Below, piece after piece: positions 1-12,900 of a stretch of 64,000 bases of DNA. This stretch comes from Rutidosis leptorrhynchoides. Its lineage: Eukaryota > Streptophyta > Magnoliopsida > Asterales > Asteraceae. How positions within the stretch are numbered: the first letter of the stretch is position 1; each line of letters opens with the position of its first letter. The notes beneath the pieces were generated by a model that searched no databases, was not told the DNA's origin, and worked only from the letters and a program-made list of their open reading frames with translations. The DNA lies in NCBI RefSeq assembly GCF_046630445.1, contig NC_092339.1, forward strand, positions 56,739,001-56,803,000. Direction: 5' to 3'. The translations under genes were made by a program, and so were the position numbers.

Positions 1-1023
1 TAAAAAGAAAATATGTTGATATATTATATATATGGTTAGGTTCGTGATATCTATCGGAGACCAAGTCGAGTTAAATACCTTCAAGACAAAAGTGAGTATA
101 TAGTCCCACTTTTAAACTCTAAATATTTCGGGATGAGAATACATGCATTTTATGATTTACGTTATGGACACAAGTGATTAAAATATATATTCTACGTTGA
201 GTTGTACCACTGGCATACTTCTCTGTAACTTGGTAACTATTATTTACATGAGGTATTGTAAACGCGAATCCTGTTGATAGATCTATCGGGCCTGACAACC
301 CCAACCGGACTGGACGACCAGTATTCAACGGTTGCACAGTACTTCATTTCGGTAACTACACTTGGTACGGTGTAGTAAGATTTCATAATAAAGGGAATAT
401 GCGACGTTGATTAAATGTTAAGTATGGTTATCAAGTGCTCAACAACTTAGAATATTTTTATTAAAACGTTTATATATGAAATCTTGTGGTCTATATTTAT
501 AACGCTGCAGGCATTAAACCTATATCTCACCAACTTTATGTTAACGTTTTAAGCATGTTTATTCTCAGGTGATAACTAAAAGCTTCCGCTGCAACATGTT
601 GAATTTAAGCAAGATCTTGAGTATGCATATTTGTGTCAAAAATAAAACTGCATATCGGAGGATTTGTAATGTAAAATATGTTGGAAGTCGTATTGTTATT
701 ATCACATGTAAAGTTTGTAAGTCTAAGATTATCGCTAAACGATAATCATTATTAAGTTGTTTAAACCTTGTATTTGTAATAAAAGCTATGGTTTGTATTG
801 TAAAAACGAATGCAGTTTTTGAAAAATGTCGCATATAGAGGTCAATACCTCGCGATGAAATCATATGTTATTGTAATCGTCCTTATGGTTAAGGTCGGGT
901 TATGACAATAGTTGTTTTAAAAATGAATGCAGTCTTTAAAAAACGTCTCATATAGAGGTCAAAACCTCGCAACGAAATCAATTAATATGGAACGTTTATA
1001 ATCAATATGAACGGGACATTTCA
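1..1023 (+). repeat. 3' part of a long Tekay-type LTR (truncated by window edge)
   Basis: This stretch aligns by eye with the last ~950 bp of the LTR at 54086-57341. Shared landmarks include the block around 'ggttcgtga', the 'gggatgagaatacatgca' block, 'cgtctcatatagaggtcaaa' and the terminal 'acgggacatttca'. The LTR ends at 1023. The next bases are not a primer binding site but leader sequence of another element in reverse, so this copy was inserted into that element. Confidence 0.8.
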
Positions 1024-1124
1024 TAATCCTACAAGTCCCGCATATAATACAACAACACAAAAGTCTAAGTCTAGGCGCCTATCTCAAGTCACCTAAATCC
1101 CTTAGACCATGCTCTGATACCACT
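1024..1124 (-). mobile_element. Leader and primer binding site of a reverse-oriented gag-only LTR element
   Basis: Read on the minus strand, this matches the leader of the element at 27702-36163 just after its 5' LTR (30059-30170). It includes 'TGGTATCAGAGC' (1111-1122), complementary to initiator tRNA-Met, followed by the same 'atggtctaagggatttaggt'. The rest of the internal region is cut off by the LTR insertion at 1023. Confidence 0.85.
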
Positions 1125-3090
1125 TGTAACAACCCAAACCAAACCACGAACAACCCGCGTAAAATGTGAAATAAAAAAAAAATTTATGCTGTTCAGTTAG
1201 TGGCGTCCCGCGCCAGGTATTCGCGCGGCGCGCAGAATCACCTGGGCAGCCCGCTGTCTCCGAAAGTCAATTACACGAAAATGTTTGACCTTTTCCCGAC
1301 ATAATTAGACAAAATGCTTTCAACCACATACTCATACATGTAAAACTAACACATTCCATTAATAAAATTAGTTTTACGAAGTGGGGCCCACACGACCCAA
1401 ATTACAAGTTTAATACATAACACGAGTTTCGACCACAAAAAGTTTAAATGCCAAACGACACATCGAGCATGGTGTTTGGGGTTAAACTACCCAAGTCTCG
1501 GTCGAACTTCCAAAAGCTATAATCCCCGAGCCACTAATCCAAGCGAATACCTTTGCCCTTATCCAAGCCGGATCCTAAAAAGGTAAACAACGAGAGGGTA
1601 AGCTAACGCTTAGTGAATGCAATAATTATACATATACATATATAATACACCTACTTGCAAGCACTTATACAAATACCTCATACATGCTAGCAATTTACAT
1701 AGCATACCATCGTAAGTATAACTCTAAACCCTTCAAGATCACAAGCTAGCACAACAATATCATATATATAACCCGAATAATATAATATACTACAATACAA
1801 CGCGTAATTATGGTTAACCAATAATACATGGGAATGGTACTTCGAATTTCCCATCGGTGTTCATAACAACCGTTAGTGTACAACGAAATATATCACTAAC
1901 CCCCTAGGCGACACGGACAACAAAATATCCGTTCAAAGCAATCGTTAGTGTACAACGAAATATATCACTAACTCTTGGGTGATTTGGACAACGAAATATC
2001 CATCGTTAGTGTACAACGAAATATATCACTAACTCTTGGTGGTATAGACAACATATACCCGGCCTCTTTCCCGCCCTACAAATAGATACATTATATACAC
2101 ACATGTATAATCATTCCACTCACCTTACGCCTTCGGTGAATCGATAAACCAAGCTTGAAACTTCAAGGTAACACACCTATTACAATGTACACATAATCAA
2201 CATCCATTCAAGTTGGTCAAACTCGCAACACTCACCATCACTAGGTCGTTTTGACCCATTTGGACACTTAACCCTAAAATTGGGTCAACTCACACCCAAA
2301 ACCCTAACATTAGCCAAGATAGGTTTAAAACACATTTCAACACTAGGTTTATGCATTAATCACAAACATTAACTAACTTAGGTCCATTTTGACCCATTTG
2401 ACCAATTAAAGTCAACACACCCATTTCGGGTCATCCACTAACCCACACAATGCCCATTTACATATATATAGGTGTGCTAGCAATTTACTAACTAATTTAA
2501 GTTCATAAATAACAATTTAACACTTTGAAAACCCTAGTTAGTCATCTTTGAGTCTACTCGACCCAATTTCACCCAAAACCCCCCAATTCACCCACAAATG
2601 GGTTTTAAGTTCATCATCTACCCCAAACCCTAACCCTTAATCAAAATAAAATCAAGAAATCAAGATTAGAGCATACCACTACCACCAAAACGTAGCTAGA
2701 GGGAAGATGAACGACTTTAAAGCTTGCACTTAGACCCGATTCGAGCTTCTTCTTCCTTATTTTGAGCTTTCTCACACTAGGATCTTACTCTCTCTCTAGA
2801 ATAAATTGGGAGTGATAAGGGTTGTTGAAGATGGAGTAAATGAGGCTCCAACCACTGATCCCAAGCCTTAAAGTCGGATCCCAAGTGTAATTACCAAAAA
2901 GCCCTCACCCATAATTAATTAAAAAGGAAGATGAGCTGTCAGCAGCTTTTGGCGCGGCGCGCCACTGGCCCGCGCGGCACGCAGATGGCCTGGCCAGAAT
3001 CCTTTTCCCTTTTAAAGTATACAACGAAACCTCTACTATACAAGTAACTTAATTACACATACGTACAAGGAAAAATATTAGGGTCTTACA
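1125..3090 (-). repeat. 5' LTR of the gag-only element family, older copy, reverse orientation
   Basis: On the minus strand it begins TGTAAGACCC at 3090 and ends GGGTTGTTACA at 1125, the same termini as the 2357-bp LTRs at 27702 and 33807, but it is shorter (1966 bp) and strongly diverged. GC-rich blocks with GCGCGGCGCGC-type cores lie near both ends (about 1205-1240 and 2950-2990), as in the younger LTRs. It abuts the Helitron coding sequence at 3091, which identifies its insertion site; the duplication partner lies outside the window. Confidence 0.85.
1866..2060 (-). repeat. Tandem stem-loop repeats inside the LTR
   Basis: On the minus (sense) strand there are three copies of a 29-nt stem-loop with stem GTTAGTG/CACTAAC and a loop containing TTTCGTTGTA. 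They are interspersed with smaller hairpins (GGTATA/TATACC, CGGA/TCCG, GGA/TCC) whose loops also contain TTGT. In the younger LTRs this general position carries a different set of stem-loops (29101-29271). Confidence 0.8.
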
Positions 3091-6000
3091 TTACTCGACT
3101 ACAGTGAACCTCAAGGTGCAAAATTCAGAGAACAAATACGAGTTTATAACAGTATGTTTTGTTTTACGTCTTTTGGTGCGAAGATCGACCACTCCATCAA
3201 TCGAGGCCGAGGCCCATACACTTTTAGAATTAGTGGTCAAACATACCATCAAATTGGTTCACTTCTACCGGAATAAGGTGGGCGACCAAGATACGCACAG
3301 CTATACTTTTACGACACACAAAATGAGGCTCGAAATCGCATGTCAGCCTTTATGTCCACTGATTCAAAAGACTCAATAGACGAGGCACTAACCAAGAGTC
3401 TGATTGCCATGCTTGATGAATCAAGTGCTGTTGCAAAAGCCTTTCGCATGGCTCGGGATTGGTCAAGTAACAATATGATGTCAGATTGCGCCCTCCGTTT
3501 GATTGCCAAGGTAACCACTTCACGACAATACAATACTCCTAATGTAGCTGAGGTAGCTGCATTGATTACCAGTGACTTTGGTCACTGTAATTCCACACGT
3601 GATATTATAGTCAAAAAAAAAACTCCGCACCACATAGAATATCCGAACTACATCAGTTATATATGGCGCTGCAATACTCGTTGCTATTTCCATATGGGGA
3701 AACCGGTTATCATGAGGAGATACCATATCACAGTAACAGTGGCAGAAGACAGACAACACGAGGCCACGTTACCATGAGGGAGTATTATTGTTATAGAATT
3801 CAGCAGCGCGAAAACGAAGCGACAACCCTACTTAGATGTGGCCGATTATTCCAACAATACTTGGTCGACGCTTATACCGCAGTAGAAGAGCAGCGGCTAA
3901 AGTGGCTAAGACACCATCAAAACGAGCTCCGCATTGACCTATACAATAATGTTTGTGACGCTGTAACAAGAGGTGACACGTCAGCTACTTCAATTGGAAA
4001 ACGAATAATCCTCCCGTCTTCGCATACAGGCAGTCCACGGTATATGGTACAAAACTACCAAGATGCAATGGTTTTATGTCGGGAGTACGATAATCCGGAT
4101 TTATTTATCACTTTCACCTTGAACCCTCGATGGCCGGAAACCGATAGCATGCTCTGCTATCTGAACGGCCAAAAAGCAAATGACCGCCCGGATATTGTTG
4201 CTCGCTTATTTAAACAAAAACTGGATGGACTCATGACAGACATTATGAAGGCACAAATCTTTAGTACATGTCAAGAAGGTACTTGCAACCTTACATTTTC
4301 CCTTTCTTATAGTTTTATTACCACACGTGCCCTTATGGGAAGCAAAGATTGAAAACAACCATTGAAGTTACAATACGTTACCAGTTCTCAGACACATTTT
4401 AAACACCACCACCACACCCCATATAACACCGTAGTCTATTGGTTAATTATGTACAATATTAGTCAAAAGGCGTATAAGCATACTCCTCCATATAAGTTTG
4501 TTTGTACGTGTTGTATCACCTGCATAATTGGCATGTATTATAGTTGCTGAACCTGCTATCATTTTTTAAATAAACTTCCATTGATGCAGGTCTCTACATC
4601 ATCAAGTTCCAGAAACGCGGGTTACCTCACGTACACATGCTAATATGGTTGATACCCGCTCACAAATGCAAGACACCGTCTGAAATTGATGACCTCATAT
4701 CAGCTGAGATCCCGTCCGAAGCACTAGATCCGGAAGGGTTTAAAGTTGTCACCGAATACATGCTACACGGGCCTTGCGGTGGGAAACACATGGACGCTCC
4801 TTGCATTATCGATAAACAGTGTACTAAACATTTCCCTAAACCGTATTACGCCGAAACAACAATTGACGAAGACGGATATGCTAACTACAGGCGTCGAAAC
4901 AATGGAGTAAAGTTCAGTAAGAACAACACCCCACTTGACAATGGTTTTGTGGTTCCTTACAACAGATACCTGCTACTAAAATACAATGCCCATATAAATG
5001 TGGAGTGGTGTAATCGATCTTGGGTAATAAAATATTTATTCAAATATTTAAACAAGGGCCCCAACCGAGCAACAATAGTCATCCAAGAAAATGTGATTCC
5101 CGGGGGTGAATTCTGTGGAGACAAAGTAATTGACGTTAATAAGATAAAAAATTATTTAGATTGTCGTTATTTGTCTCCATGCGAAGTGGTTTGGAGATTG
5201 TTCTCCTTTGACATCCATTATTCCAAACCATCAGTAATTAAATTGTCATACCATCTACCAAATCAACAATCGGTGACGCTTCATGATTCACAAAAACTAC
5301 CTGCCCTATTACAAAGACAAAGTATTAAAGAAACCATGTTCACACAATGGTTTGAGCTGAACAAAGAAGATCTACTTGCCCGGACACTTACTTACGCAAA
5401 AATCCCTATACATTATGTCTGGAATCAAGATGCAAAAATGTGGATGCCCAGGAAACTAAGAAGTTGTATTGGTCGTATTGTGTATGCACACCCTACGTCA
5501 GGAGAACTTTACTATCTACGTATGTTACTAAATATAGTGAAAGGCCCCCGGTCTTTTGAAGAACTCCGTACGGTTAACGGTATATTACAACCAACGTTTA
5601 AAGATGCATGCTTCGCGTATGGTTTGGTAAATGATTACTGAGAATGGACACAGGCCATCTCACAAGCAAAATTATGGGCATCGGGTGCACAATTGCGCGA
5701 GTTATTTGTCGCAATGTTACAATTTTTCCATGTAAATAAACCACTACAACTATGGGAGTTAAGTTGGGAAGCTTTGTCCGACGACATCGTTCGTAAAAAA
5801 CGACAATTGTTTAACTTCCCGGATCTAATCCTGACTGAAGCACGGATTAAAAATTACTGTTTAGTGGAAATACAGGGGATACTAAATAGAAATGGAAAGT
5901 CCCTAGCTGATTTTCCCGATCTACCACAACCCGACCCATCGATGCTGACCCAAATGGACAACCGTTTAATTCGAGAGGAGTTAAACTATAATGTAAAAGA

Positions 6001-7579
6001 GATGCATACGTTACACACAAGTCTTTTCAATTCCCTCAACCCAGAAAAACTATCAATATATCAAAAGGTAATACATGCTGTCACTGAAAAAAAAGGAGGT
6101 TTTTTTTTCTTATACGGGCCCGGAGGCACCGGGAAGACATTCCTGTACAACACTATTCTGGCCAAATTAAGATCAGAAAGGATGATTGTACTTGCAGTTG
6201 CATCATCAGGTTTGTTTGAAATCCCTTTATTTATTAGTCGTTATATCTTGCCATACACATTTCACAGTTAGAGTTTTTTCATTTCGTGCACACATAACAA
6301 CCCTACTGATATGAAAACCACAGGTATAGCATCTCTCCTTTTACCCGGGGGGCGAACTGCCCATAGCCGATTCGTTATACCTCTTGAACTAATGGAAAAT
6401 AGTACGTGCGGGATAAAACAAAACACGCATTTGGTGGCACTCATGCAAGAAGTCAGATTAATTATCTGGGACGAAGCTCCAATGACGCAAAGATTTGCTT
6501 TTGAGGCATTAGACAAAACTTTAAAAGACATTTTAGGTGCTAAAGATGATGAAAACAGATTAAAGCTATTTGGTGGTATGCCTATCTTATTAGGCGGTGA
6601 CTTCAGACAGATCCTTCCTGTAATACCAAAAGGCAAAAGACAAGATATTGTTCATGCGTGTATCAATAGGTCAGACCTATGGCAACATTGTCAATTGCAT
6701 ACACTTTCCCGTGTTATGAGGGTGAATGAATACACCGCCGACGGCCAACTTGATACCCGTAAACAAGAATTCAATAAGTGGGTTCTCAATATAGGAGAAG
6801 GTAAAGTTCCCGCACAATGCAAAGATGGGGAAGATGAACCAACATGGGTACGGATTCCTGACAAGTTCATTATTAAATCAGAAAAATCTGACATTGAAAC
6901 CATCATGGATGCCATTTTCCCAGATTTCACGTTGCGCCAAGAAGATGAAGAGTACTTGTGTGAACGGGCTATTTTAACACCCCGGAACGACGACGCACAT
7001 GCAATTAACAAGCATATGTTCAAGAAACTAAATGGTGTGGGTATGACATTTAAAAGCTCCGATGAAATCTGCAAGGGCTCCACAGATAACATTGAACAAC
7101 ACTACACATATCCGGTTGAGTTCTTGAACAAGCTCAATTTTCCCGGTGTCCCTCCTCACAAACTGAAATTAAAAATAGGGCAACCAATAATGCTTTTACG
7201 AAATCTGGGACCCAGCGGTGGAATGTGTAACGGAACGCGCCTTATTATAACCGACTTCCAACAGTTTGTCCTTCATGATAGAATAATCACCGGGTCTCAT
7301 ATAGGGAAAACAGTAATAATACCTAGAATTGTGCTGACATCCACAGAAACCAAATGGCCCTTTGTCATGCAACGAATCCAATTCTCTGTCAGGCCATGTT
7401 ATGCAATGATAATAAACAAGAGCCAAGGACAATCGTTGAAATTGGTTGGCCTGTACCTCCCTAAACCCGTATTCAGTCACTGTCAACTATATGTAGCTCT
7501 TTCTAGGGTTACTGACCCCGATGGTCTTAAAATAGTGATGGTGGATGACAGTGATCAGAATCTGAAGGACCACACCTGA
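3091..7579 (+). pseudogene. RepHel protein of the Helitron (Rep endonuclease plus Pif1 helicase), decayed
   Basis: It would nick and replicate the Helitron as a rolling circle. The reading starts abruptly at 3091. It continues through the N-terminal region (FCFTSFGAKID near 3154-3186) with an in-frame TAA at 3274, and shifts frame near 3655-3665 where a TATATAT run appears to carry two extra bases. The Rep core follows, with HUH motif HVH at 4628-4636 and the tyrosine motif KYLFKYLNK near 5020-5050. The helicase has Walker A GPGGTGKT near 6116-6139 and Walker B IIWDEAP near 6467-6484. Two GT-AG introns fit exactly: 4279-4589 (311 bp, phase 1) and 6210-6323 (114 bp, phase 1). A further TGA lies at 5639-5641. 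The helicase ends at 7579. The lesions make it inactive in this copy. Confidence 0.88.
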
Positions 7580-8668
7580 AACGTTGTCTATAAAGAAACC
7601 TTTTTCAATTTAAACCACAATTTATAAAGGTACTACTTCATCCTTCTTATTTTCCACATGTTCATTACATTCACCTACTTTATTTTACTTTGCATTAATT
7701 GCAGCTCAGTTCCATGATTAGTAGTACATCATCTCTGTTTCACTCATGCATCATGTTATATACATACATCACATTAACAATCATCGTTACATGTAACTGT
7801 AATGTAAACTGACATACTAATAGTAAAACATTTTTAGTTGCTTTTATGTTGTCCCTAAAATTCATTTTGCAGGAAACCGTCCCAACAGCATTTTCATGTG
7901 TAGTTACATTGATTGTGGAATCGTTACCTCCTCTTCCATGAGGTATGTTATGACTACCAACTAATTACTCCTTACATTACTTTGCATCGTTTTAAACACA
8001 CACACACACACACACACACAAAAAAGTCAGTTCCTGGGATAATATCGTCTTACGCTACTTCTGTTAGTGCACTGCCATTACTCTTCGACCACGTACTGTC
8101 ATTCCATATACATTTTACAACACATACTAATATAAATTTTTTTATGGAGACTTTTCCCTTCAGCTCTTATCCGCTAGAAGTGAAGGTTTGTTTCGTGTAA
8201 CGAGGGACGCTGGCGCTCCACCCACCTTCATCAGACTGACATTTAGAGCAACACTGACACTGGTTTCATGAAGCTTCAACCGGACTCAGCACGTTGACCA
8301 CTTACATCATATGCTTTCCCCCGAAAGAAGTTACATGTTTATGGTTAATCCTTTGTATGTCAACATACAGTTAAACCTTCATGGTTTTGCTGGAACTTCA
8401 TGTTTATGTTCAGATTGCAAGTTAATCTCCTTAGAACTATTGGTTTTTCCTGGAACTTTAAATTAGTAGACACACTTTTCTCTATACAATGTATTTGACC
8501 ATACTAGAGAATGTAACACATTTTCCAGGTTCTCCATCTCTTATTCAATCTCCTAGAGTCACTAACATAATGGAGATTGGATTAGTCTCAGGTCCATTGA
8601 CCACATGGTCCAATTAGTTTCAGGTTCCTCTCAATCAAAAGTACGATACAACAAAAAAATACCCTCTT
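7580..8668 (+). other. Helitron 3' noncoding region
   Basis: About 1.1 kb between the helicase stop and the terminal hairpin. It contains a (CA)n run near 7996-8020 and intron-like pyrimidine tracts ending in AG. I recognise no captured gene fragment in it. Confidence 0.5.
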
Positions 8669-8695
8669 CGTGCAACGCACGGGCAATGGACCTAG
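8669..8695 (+). other. Helitron 3' terminus: hairpin plus CTAG
   Basis: The arms CGTGC (8669-8673) and GCACG (8677-8681) flank the loop AAC. GGCAATGGAC then leads to CTAG at 8692-8695, followed by T. This matches the canonical plant Helitron end, where a short hairpin precedes CTRR and insertion is between A and T. Confidence 0.9.
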
Positions 8696-9295
8696 TTAAC
8701 TTGAAAACTTGATGCTCGATGATTTTTTTTCAAAAACAAATTCGTGTATAGTAACTTTAAAATTGATACACTGCATAAGTTGAAATACATGATGCTAATA
8801 ATGTTTTGTGATCACTTTAAAATTTGATACACCACATCTTTTGAGATACATGATGCATGACAATGTTTGTTGATACACAGTTTTGAAATATTGATATAGA
8901 GAGAGCAATAAAAATTGTGTAACACTAACTAAATAATAAGGAGTATTAAAACTTGGAAAAAGAAGCTAGATACATTGTTTACATGATGCATAACATTGTT
9001 GATGCACACATCTAAAAAATTAGCATACGTTCTTTTAATGTTATTAGCAGTAACATTGAGACATGGAGGAACAAGCTAGTCCCGAAAAAAGTTGAGATGT
9101 TTATTTCAGGGCACGAAAAAAAGATTGTCGGTTAGAGTTGAATTGGATGAGATGTCGGCATCGACTCATTACGATACCCGGTTTGTGATAATGAAATCGA
9201 GTCCAAAGACCATGCAGATCTTCATGTTCTATTCTGTTAAAATTTAGTGATGAGTACAAGTCCAGTTATAGCATGGTGGTACGTTATCTGCATAT
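8696..9295. other. AT-rich intergenic stretch
   Basis: No gene seen. Two imperfect ~65-bp direct repeats ('gatacac..gatacatgatgc' type) lie about 8750-8880. The stretch is the flank into which the Copia element at 9301 inserted. Confidence 0.5.
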
Positions 9296-9300
9296 AGTGA

Positions 9301-9714
9301 TGTAAGGATATTAGGACCCAAAACAACGCAAGTGATTCAACAAGATCACTCACCGATAGTAATTTTACAAGATTACTAACCCACTTAATGAACGAAAGAT
9401 TATAAATGCAAGAAATGTAAATCGACACAAGAGATAACGTGGTTATATGCAATCGTTGTGATTGCTTTAGTCCACGGACCAACTAGAGAATGTATTTACT
9501 GAATATTTGTGGTGTGTTTACAATGATTTACAAGATGGTCTATTTATAGAATGATTTAAGGAGTAAGCTAAAAACAATTCCTTGAAGCTTCATGTGAGTT
9601 TCCTGACAGCTTCATGGAGGCTACATGTGAGTTTTCTAACAACTTCGTGGAAGCTTCGTGTGAGTTTCCTGGAATCTTCCCTCTAATTGTTTAAAGTTCT
9701 CCATATCTCTAACA
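9301..9714 (-). repeat. 3' LTR of the Copia element
   Basis: It matches 13924-14370 apart from scattered substitutions and loss of one ~33-bp internal repeat unit. It carries the same CTATAAATAG-type TATA sequence near 9539-9550. Confidence 0.92.
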
Positions 9715-9936
9715 ATCTCCTACTTGGAGACTTTGAACAAACCCAACCTTCGTCAACCCAAAATATCAACGATCTAACCAAGAACGTTAAACCACCATTA
9801 TACCGCCAAACTCCATTTGGAACATGCACACTCAACACATACTTCGGATGAGCAGATTTTTGATACAAGGTCTTCAACACTACTTGTTAGAATTGAAACA
9901 TTAACTCTCTAATTCTCTAGTTGGGGTCTTCTCTCA

Positions 9937-12900
9937 TCAATTCATTAGAAGACCAATTGAGGTAATGCAAAATCTCAATTTCTCTGTCGTAACAACCTTA
10001 GTAAACATATCAGCAGGATTCTTCGTACCAAGGATTTTCTCCAATAATAAAGTACCATCATTTATATGTTGTCGAATAAAATGATACCTTATCTTGATGT
10101 GTTTCGTACGACTATGAAACACCGGATTCTTCCCAAGATGTATTGCACTTTGATTATCACAATACAAGACGCAATAGTCTTGTCTTTTACCCAACTCACC
10201 TAAGAAGTTCTTCAACCAAACAAGCTCGTTAGAAGCTTCTGCAATAGCCATATATTCGGCCTCGGTAGTTGACAAAGCAACACTCTTTTGTAGTCGAGAC
10301 ATCCAACTAACCGCCGTCTTCCCTATTGTGAAAACATAACCCGTAGTGCTTTTCCCCGAATCATCACATCCACCCAAATCAGCATCCGCATAACCCCTAA
10401 GTATGAGATTGTTTTTGGAGAAACACAATCCCATATTAGAAGTACCTTTCAAATAACGAAGCAACCATTTAACCGCTTCCCAATGCTCTTTCCCCGAATT
10501 AGACATATAACGACTTACAACTCCCACTGCTTGAGCAATATCGGGTCTTGTACAAACTATGGCATACATAATACTACCCACGACCGATGCATATGGAACC
10601 TTTTCCATCTCCATTTTGTCTTCTTCCGTTTTAGGTGATTAAATTTTCGATAGCTTTATCGTGCTACTCAAAGGCATAGAACGAGCCTTTGAATTTTCCA
10701 TGTTAAACCTCTCTACAACTTTCTCAATATATTTGGATTGAGACAAGTATAGAGTACCCTTCACACGATCACGCACAATACTCATGCCAAGTATTTGCCT
10801 AGCACCACCAAGATCTTTCATCTCGAATTCACCGGAAAGTAATCCCTTCAACTTGTTAATTTCGGACATGTTGGAACCTGCAAGTAACATGTCATCAACA
10901 TAAAATAATAAGATTATATAAGAAGACTTGAGTTTCTTCAAGTAGCAACAGTGATCCGCTTCACATCTTAAGAAACCAGTCTTCTTCATAAAATCATCAA
11001 ACTTCAAGTACCATTGCCGAGGTGCTTGCTTCAATCCATACAAACTTTTCTTTAGCATACAAACCCACTTCTCTTTACCCTTTACCTCAAAGCCCTCGGG
11101 TTGCCTCATGTAGATCTCTTCAACAAGATCACCATGCAAGAATGCGGTCTTCACATCTAGTTGCTCTAGATGTAAGTCTTCGGATGCAACCATAGAAAGT
11201 ACCAAACGAATAGTAGTCATCTTCACCACTAGTGAAAATATCTCTTGGTAGTCAACTCCTTTCTTTTGTTGAAAGCCTTTAACCACCAAACGAGCCTTGT
11301 ACCTTTTCTTGCCATCCAACTCATTCTTGATTCGATACACCCATTTACTTTGCAACGCCCTTTTATCTTGAGGTAACTTCACTAGTGACCAAGTTTTATT
11401 ATTCTCAAGTGACCCCATCTCTTCTTTCATGGCAAGCTTCCATTGTATGGATTCTTTTGTCTTCCTTGCCTCAAAGTAACATTCGGGTTCACCATTCTCG
11501 GTATAGAGCAAGTAGTTTGCTGATGGAGAATACCTAGGATTAGGTTTGGGCACTCTAGTCGAGCTTCTTAGTATAGGAGTAACCGAAATGGTTGGACCGG
11601 TTTTATTTGTATCCTCCTCATCACTAGAACTCGCACTATGTTCAAAATCATCACCGCTTTCCGAACCATCCCCATCATTAGCATTTTCTGATGCCTCACC
11701 GTTCATTGGCAATTCATTGTTTCCCGTACTCCCACTAGAACCTGTAAGATCATCAATAGAAACATCGTCAAAAGTAACATGGCCCGGTTTAGGACTCCCC
11801 GTTTCCGGTTTGCCATAGACCGAATCTTCATCAAAAGTAACATCGCAAGAACGAGTTACTTTTCTAGCCTCGTTATCCCAACAACGATAACCCATTTCAT
11901 CCGACCCGTAGCCAATGAAAATACACTTCTTTAACTTAGCTTCAAGCTTGTCTCTAACCGCATCTTTGGTCTTCACATATGCATTACACCCAAAGATCCT
12001 GAGATGACCATAACTCACCTTCTTACCATGCCATTCTTCCTCTGGAATTCGGAAACCCAACGGTGTTGAGGGTCCCCTGTTTATCAAATAAGCCGCCGTA
12101 TTAACCGCATCTGCCCAAAACATCTTAGGCAAACCGGCATGTAGTCTCATACTCTTAGCCCTTTCATTTAACGTACGATTCATACGTTCGGCGACCCCAT
12201 TGTGTTGCGGTGTCTCTGGTACCGTTTTTAACATTCTAATACCGAGCTTTGCATAATGGTCTTTAAACTCAAGACTACCATATTCCCCTCCATTATCCGA
12301 CTTCAAGCACTTGACCTTCAAGTTAGTCTCATTTTCTACCATAGCTTTCCACTTCATAAATGTATTAAATACATCATATTTAGCTTTAAGAAAATAAACC
12401 CATACCTTTCGAGTGGAGTCGTCAATGAAGGTGACATAATAGCGAGAGCCTCCATGTGATTCTACATTCGTTGGACCAAATACATCTGTATGAACAAGCT
12501 CTAATTTCTCCAACTTAGGAGCATTCCCCGATTTCTCAAAAGTCACCTTCTTTTGCTTCCCATATACACATGGTGCGCAAAACCCAAGTTCTAACTTTTT
12601 CAAATTCGGAATTCTCCCACTCGAAACAAGCATCTTCATACCCTTCTCACTCATATGCCCGAGTCTTCGGTGCCATAGAGTTGATTCGGACTCAACATTA
12701 ACCGTAGCAACCACCGTGTCTTCATCAAACACTTCAACCATATAAAGAGTTCCCCTTTTATGTCCACGAGCCACTACACAACTACCCTTAACCACCTTCC
12801 ATTGGCGGTTTTCAAAAGTAACCGCGTTACCTTCATCATCTAATTGACCAACCGAAATAAGTTTCCTTTTTAATTTAGGAATGTACCTTACGTTTTTCAA

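Larger units (their letters stand above)
3091..8695 (+). mobile_element. Helitron (autonomous type), 5' end interrupted
   Basis: A rolling-circle transposon. It is identified by a RepHel coding sequence (Rep plus Pif1-type helicase) and by a typical 3' terminus, a short GC hairpin about 11 nt before CTAG, followed by T at 8696. The coding sequence is cut at 3090/3091 by the reverse-oriented LTR element, so the Helitron's TC 5' terminus lies left of the window. Confidence 0.9.

Noticed and set aside
4362-4550. Short plus-strand frame with His-rich peptide
   Set aside because: It lies wholly in the Helitron intron 4279-4589 and has no conserved motif.
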